From Rheinheimera riviphila (GTDB taxonomy: Bacteria > Pseudomonadota > Gammaproteobacteria > Enterobacterales > Alteromonadaceae), in assembly GCF_004005945.1 (NCBI RefSeq), contig NZ_SACS01000001.1, forward strand, positions 496,001 to 560,000: 64,000 bases of DNA, read 5' to 3'. The notes beneath the pieces are model-generated. The model ran no database searches, was not told the origin of the DNA, and saw only the letters and a list, made by a program, of their open reading frames with translations. Position 1 is the stretch's first letter; every line of letters starts with the position of its first letter. Positions 45,044-52,760 of this stretch are shown one piece after another. A program made the position numbers and the translations under genes.

Positions 45044-47035
45044 ATGTTAGGTGTATGTTATTACCCAGAGCACTGGCCGGAAACGATGTGGGCTGACGAT
45101 GCCCGCGAAATGGCCGAACTTGGTCTGAAATACGTGCGGATCGGCGAATTTGCCTGGTCTCGTTTAGAATCATCGCCAGGGGTGTTTCATTTTGACTGGC
45201 TGGATCGCGCTATTGAAACCCTCGCCAGCGCCGGCTTAAAAGTCATTATGTGTACCCCAACGGCCACGCCGCCGAAGTGGCTGATTGATTTGTACCCGGA
45301 TATTTTGCCGGTCGATATTAAAACCGGCACCGTGCGTGGTTTTGGTTCGCGCCGCCACTGTGACTTTTCCAGTGAGAACTACCGGCGTGAATCGATGCGC
45401 ATCTCTGAAGTGCTGGCCAAACGTTACGGCCAGCATCCGGCGATTTGTGGCTGGCAAACCGACAATGAAATTGCTTGCCACGACACCGCCCATAGCGGTA
45501 GCCACAACGCCAAAGTCGCTTTCCAACGCTGGTGTGAAGCGCGTTATGGCGATGTCGACACGCTCAATAGCGCCTGGGGTAATGTGTTTTGGTCGATGGA
45601 ATATCAAACCTTCGGGCAAATTGAACTGCCGATGTTAGCCGTCACCGAAACCAGCCCGGCGCATCAATTGGCCTACCGGCGTTTTAGCTCGGATATGGTG
45701 GTGAAGTTTCACGATGAAATGGTCGATATTATCCGTGCCCATGCACCGAACCAGTTTGTGACGCACAACTTTATTCCGATGCACGACACCCAAACCGATA
45801 ACTTTGCGCTGTCGAAAAAACTCGATTTTGTCAGCTACGACAACTACCCGCTTGGTCGCACCGATTTGTTTTTTGCCGATGCGCCCACCGCGCAATTTAA
45901 AAAATATATGCGCACCGGCCACCCGGATTTTTCCAGTTATGCCTTTGACCAAAGCCGCGGCATTAGCAACCGTGGTTTTTGGGTGATGGAGCAACAACCA
46001 GGCCCGGTGAACTGGGCAAGGCATAACCCGCGGCCAGAAGCAGGCATGGTGCGGTTATGGTCCTGGCAAGCCTTTGCCCACGGTGCTGAAGCGGTGTGTT
46101 ATTTCCGCTGGCGTCAGGTGCCGTTTGCGCAGGAGCAAATGCATGCCGGTATTAAAAGAACCGATAACTCGCGGGCAGCGGCGCATCAAGAAGTGGCGCA
46201 AGTGCGCGATGAGCTGAAATTATTAGCACCTTTCACCGAGCATTTTAACGGCGATTTAGCCACGCTGCCATTACAGGCAAAAGTAGCCATTGTGATGACC
46301 ACCGAGAATCAGTGGGTCACCGAAATTGAACGCCAGGGCGATAGTTTTAACCAGCATCAGGTCGAATTTAGCTGGTACAGCGCCTTGCGCCAACTCGGAT
46401 TGGCAGTTGATTTTGTCTCACCAGCGCACGATTTAACGCCTTATCAGCTGGTGATTGCGCCGTGCATGCCGATTGTCAGCCCGGCTTTTGTCGAACGTTG
46501 TAAAGCAACATCTGCGACCTTAGTGTTTGGCCCGCGCAGTGGCGCCAAAACCGCTGAACTGAGCGCAGTGCCAAATCTCGGTCCTGGTTTATTGCAGCAG
46601 CTGATTGATGTCAAAGTGCTCAGTACCGAAACCATCCGACCGGATTGTTATGCCGAATTGTTGCTCAACGGCGACCAGACCAGCTATCAAAGCAGCCGCT
46701 GGCGCGAAGAATTAGCACCAGGTGCGCAAGTAGCGATTCTGGCCAAAGACGAATACCAACAACCTGCCGTCGTCCAGCAAGGTAAGGTGGTGTATGTCGG
46801 GACTCTAAGCTGCGAAGGGTTTTTAATCGCGTTGTTCCGCCAGTTGGCAACTCAACTTGGGTTACCGGTGTGGCAACTGGGTAGCGATCTTCGCACCATG
46901 CAACGCGGTGAGCTGCAGTTTGTGTTTAACTACGGCGCCACTGCACAGCAGTTTGTCGCACCAGCGAATGCAGAATTTATCATCGGCAGCAGCACCTTGC
47001 AGCCTTATGATGTGGCGGTATTGCGGCTGAGCTAA
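45044..47035 (+). CDS. GH42 beta-galactosidase, cytosolic
   Basis: A 663-residue GH42 enzyme. MLGVCYYPEHWPETMW is the family start; the acid/base is E142 in GWQTDNEIACHD and the nucleophile E316 in FWVMEQQPGPVNW. Trimerisation and C-terminal beta domains follow. There is no signal peptide. GH42 enzymes often prefer beta-galactosides other than lactose, such as galactan oligomers or galactosyl-glycerol. AAGGAG lies before the ATG. It is divergent from the GH36 gene, so the two galactosidases form a co-regulated pair. Confidence 0.95.
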   Translation: MLGVCYYPEHWPETMWADDAREMAELGLKYVRIGEFAWSRLESSPGVFHFDWLDRAIETLASAGLKVIMCTPTATPPKWLIDLYPDILPVDIKTGTVRGFGSRRHCDFSSENYRRESMRISEVLAKRYGQHPAICGWQTDNEIACHDTAHSGSHNAKVAFQRWCEARYGDVDTLNSAWGNVFWSMEYQTFGQIELPMLAVTETSPAHQLAYRRFSSDMVVKFHDEMVDIIRAHAPNQFVTHNFIPMHDTQTDNFALSKKLDFVSYDNYPLGRTDLFFADAPTAQFKKYMRTGHPDFSSYAFDQSRGISNRGFWVMEQQPGPVNWARHNPRPEAGMVRLWSWQAFAHGAEAVCYFRWRQVPFAQEQMHAGIKRTDNSRAAAHQEVAQVRDELKLLAPFTEHFNGDLATLPLQAKVAIVMTTENQWVTEIERQGDSFNQHQVEFSWYSALRQLGLAVDFVSPAHDLTPYQLVIAPCMPIVSPAFVERCKATSATLVFGPRSGAKTAELSAVPNLGPGLLQQLIDVKVLSTETIRPDCYAELLLNGDQTSYQSSRWREELAPGAQVAILAKDEYQQPAVVQQGKVVYVGTLSCEGFLIALFRQLATQLGLPVWQLGSDLRTMQRGELQFVFNYGATAQQFVAPANAEFIIGSSTLQPYDVAVLRLS

Positions 47036-47072
47036 AGACGTAACTGTTTTGAAGAATATGCTTAAGACGTTT

Positions 47073-47198
47073 GTGGTGGATGATGCTTCGCTTATCCACC
47101 CTACGCGAAACTAGCAAAACCACTTCTCAAAACATCAGAATCAAAAGAACATATTTAATTGCCGTAGGGTGGATAAGCGCAGCGTCATCCACCATCTA
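47073..47198 (+). repeat. REPIN, left copy beside the transposase gene
   Basis: A 126-base unit made of two REP arms in inverted orientation (GGTGGATGATGCTTCGCTTA near the left, and GTGGATAAGCGCAGCGTCAT near the right) with about 60 bases between. A copy in the same orientation is at 47831-47951. Between them sits the REP-associated transposase, the usual arrangement for these elements. Confidence 0.85.
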
Positions 47199-47231
47199 CT
47201 CAAGCACCTACTCAAGCACCTACTCAAGCAT
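47196..47231 (+). repeat. 12-bp tandem repeat, three units
   Basis: CTACTCAAGCAC occurs twice and then CTACTCAAGCAT once, running from the left REPIN into the stop codon region of the minus-strand transposase gene. The unit length is a multiple of three, so copy changes would keep the reading frame. Confidence 0.8.
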
Positions 47232-47751
47232 CTCCATGAATGGACATATTGGTATCACCACACCAATCTAAGGCGTAATAACCTTGCGCCACGTAACGAT
47301 GAAAAGTTGAATAGGGCCAATCTTGTACCCGGGTTACCCAACCATGTTTTAACGGATTTTGGTGGATGTAATCCAGATGACGCAAATAATCAGCGTCATC
47401 GCGGATCTGATGCTCCCAAAAACGTCGTTGCCAAATGCCACGTTCCCCTCGTTGCAGCTGGCTGGCCGTTCGATATTCAGTGCTAGCCAAAGCGCGGGAA
47501 AAAGCTTTTTTTATCGCCCGCCAGCGACCAGAATAATCTTCATCACCATCTGGCAAAGTCCACAAACAGTGCATATGCTCCGGCAAAATGACCCAAGCGT
47601 TAATCGTAAATGGTTGAAGTTGATGCACTTGTTTAATACAGAGTTTTAAAAGGTAAATTTCGTCTATCAACAAAGTTTGCTGACGTTGTTGCAAGTTGAC
47701 GGTAAAAAACCAACATGCCCCCTTTACATGAAGACGTCGGTAGTCAGGCAT
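47224..47751 (-). CDS. REP-associated tyrosine transposase (RAYT)
   Basis: A 175-residue Y1-type HUH transposase. The HUH motif reads as the His pair in PEHMHCLWTLP, the catalytic Tyr lies in DADYLRHLDYIHQNPLKHG, and YRRLHVKGACWFFTVNL is a typical RAYT opening. The frame is open to 47805, but ATG 47751 gives the normal start. It is flanked by REPINs at 47073-47198 and 47831-47951, which such enzymes are thought to maintain and spread. These genes are usually single-copy and domesticated, not mobile in the ordinary sense. Confidence 0.88.
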   Translation of the reverse strand: MPDYRRLHVKGACWFFTVNLQQRQQTLLIDEIYLLKLCIKQVHQLQPFTINAWVILPEHMHCLWTLPDGDEDYSGRWRAIKKAFSRALASTEYRTASQLQRGERGIWQRRFWEHQIRDDADYLRHLDYIHQNPLKHGWVTRVQDWPYSTFHRYVAQGYYALDWCGDTNMSIHGDA

Positions 47752-47830
47752 TCCGTTGCCTCCCACAATGAAAGTTTTTAATGACACGGCATCGTTAATA
47801 AACAAGACGCATTGTGTTGCCCTAAATAAA

Positions 47831-47951
47831 GTGGTGGATGACGCTTCGCTTATCCACCCTACGCCAAACTAGCAAAACCACTTCTCAAAACATCAGAATC
47901 AAAAGAACATATTTAATTGCGGTGGATAAGCGCAGCATCATCCACCATCTA
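47831..47951 (+). repeat. REPIN, right copy beside the transposase gene
   Basis: A 121-base direct repeat of the left REPIN, with a five-base deletion (CGTAG) and a few substitutions. It starts 80 bases from the transposase start codon and thus lies in its promoter region. Confidence 0.85.
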
Positions 47952-47976
47952 ACATCCACCAACCTCCATGAAATCA

Positions 47977-48705
47977 TCAGCGCCCACTTACATTCACCGG
48001 CAGACCTTGTGAAGCCTGCTGCTCAACCGCAGTTCGAAGTTGTTCCAACAGCACTGGATCCGTTTGTGGATGCGCGGCCAAATATAACTGAATTTTCTGC
48101 ACGACCTGACGGGAAGCAAAAAACTGGGTTTGCCGCACTTTCAGGTCCGCCAGCGCTTTAAAATCAGGCTCAAACGCCAGCGTCAGCTGTGCCCGCTGGA
48201 TCTGCAACATTTTCCACTGCGCGTTGACGTCTTTGACATGAATAAGGTTTTGCTCGGGGACAAAACCCAATTGTTGCAAGGCGCTGTCCATCATGCTGCC
48301 GGCCACCGCCACGGCGATAAAGTCCAGCGGTGATTGACCTTGTTGGATCTGTTCTATCACTTTGTGATCGGCGGAAAAGAAGCGGTAATCTGCCTGGATC
48401 AGCGGCGCCAACCAGACAAACAAATGTTCGCGTGCCGGCAAACGGGCCAGCGAATAAATCAAGGTATTGGGCTGACTGCGGGCTAGTTCAAAGGACCGGG
48501 CCCAGGGTAACACTTCGGTACGACAAGGCAGACCGGCACTGCGCAAAATTGCTTCCACCTGTAAATAGGCTGAACCTGCCACTACCTGATGGTTCTTGAC
48601 GACTTGATAAGGCGGCAAATCCTCGGTCAGCACCCGCAACCCACAAGCTGCACTTGGCATTGCCAGCAGAGCGCACCCAAACACACTGAAAATCCATTTC
48701 GTCAT
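47977..48705 (-). CDS. Periplasmic solute-binding protein, SBP_bac_3 type
   Basis: A 242-residue exported protein: signal peptide (cleavage near SAA, residue 19), then a binding fold with LRVLTEDLPPYQVVKNHQVVAG, the LPWARSFELARSQPNTLIYSLARLPARE segment and a C-terminal helix. A close relative in type is encoded at 2126-2941. No ABC transporter permease is nearby, so it may be a stand-alone scavenger or sensor. It follows the symporter gene on the same strand but beyond a terminator. Confidence 0.75.
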   Translation of the reverse strand: MTKWIFSVFGCALLAMPSAACGLRVLTEDLPPYQVVKNHQVVAGSAYLQVEAILRSAGLPCRTEVLPWARSFELARSQPNTLIYSLARLPAREHLFVWLAPLIQADYRFFSADHKVIEQIQQGQSPLDFIAVAVAGSMMDSALQQLGFVPEQNLIHVKDVNAQWKMLQIQRAQLTLAFEPDFKALADLKVRQTQFFASRQVVQKIQLYLAAHPQTDPVLLEQLRTAVEQQASQGLPVNVSGR

Positions 48706-48744
48706 GTCAGCCTCCAGATTAAGATTTCAGTATAGTCAGCCCAT

Positions 48745-48782
48745 AAAAAAAGCCAGTCACCGGGGGAAACCGGAAACTGGCT
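48745..48782 (-). terminator. Intrinsic terminator after the symporter gene
   Basis: On the minus strand AGCCAGT pairs with ACTGGCT (arms 48776-48782 and 48751-48757) with an inner CCGG/CCGG stem, followed by seven T. It ends the transcript that contains the TonB receptor, halogenase, SapC and symporter genes. Confidence 0.85.
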
Positions 48783-48802
48783 AAACACACAACGCAGGAG
48801 AA

Positions 48803-50257
48803 CTATTTTTCCAGTACCGCCTCAAACCGGCCGGCCCAACGGGTTTGCTGGCCAAAGGCGAATTTATTCAGCAGTAGCGCAAAAGCGACACAGCTAAACA
48901 AAGTGACGGGCATTAAATGGATGTAATGCACAGTGGTGTAAAAAGGTGAGAAACTAAAGGTCAGCGAACCGTACAGCAGCACGCCAAAAATCACTGCGGC
49001 AATCGCAGCGCGGGCATCCACATTGGTAAACAGCAGGCCAACAATAAAAATCGACAGAATAGGCATGCTCAGCAGGCCATTCAGTTGCTGCAGCAAATTG
49101 ATAATACTGTCGGCTTGCTGATACACCGGCACCAATACTAAGGTCAGTATCGTTAAACCCAACGTCACGTAACCACTGAGCTTAAATACGTTCGGGTTTT
49201 TCTCGAAATAAGCCTCATGAATATCACAGACATATAAGGCCGTGGCGGAATTGAGCAGGCTGTTATACGTCGAAAGTACGGCGGCGGCCATGGCGGCGGC
49301 AAACACACCACTGAGCCAACCCGGCATTAAATCACCGACAATCCGGCCGTATGCCGCATCACCGATATCACCATAAAGTTTGTACGAAACAATGCCTGGC
49401 ACCACCACAATTGCCGGCACAATCAGGATCCGGATGATGGCCGCAGCAAACACACCTTTTTGCGCCTCTTTGACGTTTGGTGCTGCCATCGCGCGTTGGG
49501 TGATCGTCTGATTGGTGCCCCAATAATACATCTGAATAAACACCATCCCGGTGAGCAGTGTTTGCCAGGGCAGTGGTGAGTCAGCATCGCCAATCAGGGT
49601 TAACCGTTCAGCCGGAATACCAGAAAAGTCAAAATCAATGGCAAATAACGCCAGGATCACCACCAGTACCGCCATGCCGAGCACCAACACACCGTTGTAA
49701 GTATCGGACACCGCCACCGCACGCAAGCCGCCAAAAAAGGCGTACATGGCACCCACCAATGCAAAAATCAGCGCGATATACATCAGCGGAATATCCACTT
49801 TAAACATGGTTTGCATCAGCAGTGCACCGGAGTAAGTCACTGCCGGCATATAGATCAAAGCATTCCCAAGGAAAAACAAACCACCAATCACCGCACGGAT
49901 GTGCTTGTTGTGATAGCGTTTTTCCAGAAGTTCGGTGGTGGTGGTGCACTGATAACGGTAATACACCGGAATAAATACTTTGGCCAGAATAATCAGACCG
50001 ATCACCGCCGCCAGCTCCCACCACACCAGCAACATCATCTGGTTGCCGTTCATACCAACCAGCTGATCAGTACTTAAATTGGTTAAGGTGATGGAGCCTG
50101 CGACAAAAATCCAGCTCAACCCCCCACCTGCCAGAAAGTACTCTTTGTTCTGGCTGTTATGATCGCGTTTCTGGCCACGGCATTTGACGTACGTCAGGCC
50201 GCCTATCAAAGCACTGACGATAATAAACACCGCCAGCTGTATCATGTTATCGGACAT
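48803..50257 (-). CDS. SSS-family sodium/sugar symporter
   Basis: A 484-residue inner-membrane transporter of the SLC5/SSS family, with about 13 membrane helices. The first part (YFLAGGGLSWIFVAGSITLTNLSTDQLVGMNG) and the LYGGLRAVAVSDTYNGVLVL-like segment resemble the Vibrio galactose symporter vSGLT. Expected role: sodium-driven uptake of galactose or a galactoside after passage through the outer-membrane receptor. It is the last gene before the terminator at 48745, after TonB receptor, halogenase and SapC genes. Substrate is inferred from context. Confidence 0.88.
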   Translation of the reverse strand: MSDNMIQLAVFIIVSALIGGLTYVKCRGQKRDHNSQNKEYFLAGGGLSWIFVAGSITLTNLSTDQLVGMNGNQMMLLVWWELAAVIGLIILAKVFIPVYYRYQCTTTTELLEKRYHNKHIRAVIGGLFFLGNALIYMPAVTYSGALLMQTMFKVDIPLMYIALIFALVGAMYAFFGGLRAVAVSDTYNGVLVLGMAVLVVILALFAIDFDFSGIPAERLTLIGDADSPLPWQTLLTGMVFIQMYYWGTNQTITQRAMAAPNVKEAQKGVFAAAIIRILIVPAIVVVPGIVSYKLYGDIGDAAYGRIVGDLMPGWLSGVFAAAMAAAVLSTYNSLLNSATALYVCDIHEAYFEKNPNVFKLSGYVTLGLTILTLVLVPVYQQADSIINLLQQLNGLLSMPILSIFIVGLLFTNVDARAAIAAVIFGVLLYGSLTFSFSPFYTTVHYIHLMPVTLFSCVAFALLLNKFAFGQQTRWAGRFEAVLEK

Positions 50258-50300
50258 CTTGTACCCACAATAGTTATAATTTTAAAACGAATGCTCAGAC

Positions 50301-51074
50301 TCAGCCATGAACGGAGCGGCTGATTTCCAGCTTGATATTTTTAAGTGGCGGATGGTCAGAATGCTGCCCAGCAAGTCGAACGTTATGCAATTGAATCAAC
50401 CGGTTCAGCCTGGAAATCGACAACAACATGGCATGCAATAACAACAGATAACCCTGTTGTTGCAGCTGATGTAACGTTTCGGCACTGACTAACTGCAGCT
50501 TGTCTTCATCAACCGTTGCCAGACCTTTAATCAGCTGACTGCTGCCATCCGCATGCAGCAGATGCAGGTCTAACTCTTTGATCAGCCCCAGCTCATTCAC
50601 TGCCTTCACAAACTGAAAGGTCAGATATTCCTGTTGTAAGTCTTTATCCAACATGGCTTTTTGCTGACGCAGGTAATCTGTGGGTTGACCATTTTCACTA
50701 AATAACGGCATGGCACCTGCCGCGGCGCCCTTTTTCAGCACCCGCGAGTCCGCCACCAACATCAGCTGCGCAGGATCAGTACCCAACAGCAGCGGATAGG
50801 TCTGCATACCAACCGGCTGATAACTGCCAAGCCATTGGCCTTGTGGCAGCCACAAATTCTGCGCCGGTGTGAAGCTATATAAGCCCGACAATAACCATTG
50901 CCCGGTCTGCTGATGACGACTGAAAAATACCGGCACATCGGCCATCACCTGGCCAATTTCGCCAAGCCGCACATTAAGCAAATGCTGCGAAGCGGCGTAG
51001 ATCAGAGCGGCATCAGTGGTCACAGCGGTATCCAGATGGCTGGCAACGGATAACGGGATCAACGAGTTCATCAT
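50301..51074 (-). CDS. SapC-family protein
   Basis: A 257-residue soluble protein of the SapC family: VPVFFSRHQQTGQWLLSGLYSFTPAQNLW, then a segment resembling the YPLLLGTDPAQLMLVAD part of that family, and a C-terminal ISRLNRLIQLHN. These proteins occur beside TonB receptors and tryptophan halogenases in sugar-utilisation loci, but their role is not known. AGGGGGTAA precedes the ATG; the start abuts the halogenase stop, indicating coupling. Confidence 0.8.
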   Translation of the reverse strand: MMNSLIPLSVASHLDTAVTTDAALIYAASQHLLNVRLGEIGQVMADVPVFFSRHQQTGQWLLSGLYSFTPAQNLWLPQGQWLGSYQPVGMQTYPLLLGTDPAQLMLVADSRVLKKGAAAGAMPLFSENGQPTDYLRQQKAMLDKDLQQEYLTFQFVKAVNELGLIKELDLHLLHADGSSQLIKGLATVDEDKLQLVSAETLHQLQQQGYLLLLHAMLLSISRLNRLIQLHNVRLAGQHSDHPPLKNIKLEISRSVHG

Positions 51075-52631
51075 TTACCCCCTACTCCCGGCTAGCCAGC
51101 GGTTGATGTAGTCACGATGCGACGGCAAGGTTTGCAGCATTTGTGTCGTCAGTTGCTGGTTGCGACGAATAATTTGCTGCGCTTGCCCCTGCTGTTGATA
51201 CAGATAAGCCTGCGCACTGAAATCCGGTTTAAAACCCATGCCATACAACACATATTGGTAACTGGCTGCCGGAAATAGCTCCAGCGCCCCGTTAAAATCA
51301 GCGATCTGCGGCCCGCGATGCCGCCACAGCTGTAAATCATCTTGCAGACTCTGCGGAATAGTGGCTGGGTCCAAATGTGCCTGCCAATAAGGCTCTGGCC
51401 TTTTGGTCAACATATAATGCAATTTCAGAAAATCCAGAATACGTTGCCAGCGATACAACATTTGCTGGTTAAAACGCCGCGCCACTAACGGCATGGTCGC
51501 TTGATCGGCCGGTAAGTTATCGGCAACAAACCGCGCTGAAATTTCCACCAGCATAATGGCCGTCGCTTCCAAAGGCTCGACAAAACCAGCCGCCATGCCA
51601 ATCGCTACACAATTGTGCTGCCAGAATTTAGTGCGGTGGCCAGTCGCAAAACTGATTTTGCGGACTGCAACGCCTTCGGCAGCTTTGCCGATGTAACGAC
51701 GCAAATTAAACTCCGCTTCGTCATCACTTAAATATTTCGCGGCGTAAACATGCCCGACACCACGACGATGAGTCAGGCCAATATCCCAGATCCAGCCAGC
51801 ATTTTGCGCTGTGGCGATGGTATGGCAAGGAATAGGTGCATCCGGATTATCGTAAGGCACCTGCATCGCCAATGCGCTGTCGTTAAACAATAAATGATCA
51901 ACGCTCTCAAAAGGCACGCCCAGGGTTTTGCCCAGTAATAACGAGGCAAAACCGGTGCAGTCGACAAACAAATCGGCTTCGATAGGCTCAGAGCCATCGG
52001 TCAGATGCAAGGCTTTAATCTGGCCATCGGCAGTTAATTCGCAGCGCTCCACGGTGCCGATGCGCTGCTCGACACCCAGTTTGGTTTTACAGTGTTGTTT
52101 GAGTAAATCGGCAAAAGCGCCGGCATCCAGATGATAAGCGTAATTGCACTGGCCCTGATATTCGCCCTCGGCCAAAGTGCGGGGTGCCAGTCCGGCTTCA
52201 CAAATCTGATGCTGAAAATTACTGTCGATGGCGAACTGACTGACATCATCGACATAAGGTGCCAGATCAATCCGACCGTATCCCATCGGAACGGTAAACG
52301 GATGGTAATAGAATTCTTGCTCAGGGCCTGAATCGCTGCTGAGTTGGGCGGCGGAGCGTACCCAATTGACAAACTTGCCACCTTGTTTAAACACGGCATG
52401 GCAATGGGCAAACACATCGGCTTCCTTCAAGCCAATTTGCTGCAGGGTATTTTTCATTGTTGGCCAGGTGCCTTCACCGACACCGATGGTCGGAATATCG
52501 GCCGACTCCACCAACATCACCTGCAATCCTTCTGCGGTATTGCTGCGATGCTGTGCGGCGATAATAGCGGCACTTAACCAGCCGGCGGTACCACCACCAA
52601 CGATAACCAGTTTCTTGACTGCTGTTGTCAT
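51075..52631 (-). CDS. Flavin-dependent tryptophan halogenase-like protein
   Basis: A 518-residue flavoprotein of the tryptophan halogenase family. IVGGGTAGWLSAA binds FAD, GVGEGTWPTMKN follows and the second motif reads GWIWDIGLTHRRG; classical halogenases have WxWxIP, so a Pro to Gly change is present, as I recall in the sugar-locus branch. It is encoded between the TonB receptor and SapC genes. Its true substrate is not known; activity on tryptophan is not assured. A hairpin at 52672-52705 lies between it and the receptor gene. Confidence 0.85.
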   Translation of the reverse strand: MTTAVKKLVIVGGGTAGWLSAAIIAAQHRSNTAEGLQVMLVESADIPTIGVGEGTWPTMKNTLQQIGLKEADVFAHCHAVFKQGGKFVNWVRSAAQLSSDSGPEQEFYYHPFTVPMGYGRIDLAPYVDDVSQFAIDSNFQHQICEAGLAPRTLAEGEYQGQCNYAYHLDAGAFADLLKQHCKTKLGVEQRIGTVERCELTADGQIKALHLTDGSEPIEADLFVDCTGFASLLLGKTLGVPFESVDHLLFNDSALAMQVPYDNPDAPIPCHTIATAQNAGWIWDIGLTHRRGVGHVYAAKYLSDDEAEFNLRRYIGKAAEGVAVRKISFATGHRTKFWQHNCVAIGMAAGFVEPLEATAIMLVEISARFVADNLPADQATMPLVARRFNQQMLYRWQRILDFLKLHYMLTKRPEPYWQAHLDPATIPQSLQDDLQLWRHRGPQIADFNGALELFPAASYQYVLYGMGFKPDFSAQAYLYQQQGQAQQIIRRNQQLTTQMLQTLPSHRDYINRWLAGSRG

Positions 52632-52671
52632 CAGGTTCTGACTCTTATCCGGGATTTTTACAACCTAACAT

Positions 52672-52705
52672 GCCGGATGAGCCTGCAACAACAGGCTGAT
52701 CCGGC
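52672..52705 (-). promoter_or_regulatory. Hairpin between TonB receptor and halogenase genes
   Basis: GCCGGATGAGCCTG (52672-52685) and its complement up to 52705 form a stem of 14 bp with one mismatch and a 6-base loop. No T run follows on the minus strand, so it is more likely a processing or stability hairpin giving less downstream expression than a full terminator. A second palindrome (CACCGGG...CCCGGTG) lies near 52726-52754. Confidence 0.5.
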
Positions 52706-52760
52706 AACGTCAGTCACAGATCGCACCGGGACAGCGCAAATGCACGGCCCGGTGTTTTCA

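Noticed and set aside
50262-50285. CAATAGTTATAATTTTAAAA ahead of the symporter gene as a further operator
   Set aside because: Only the outer CAATAGT part agrees; the palindromic core is absent.
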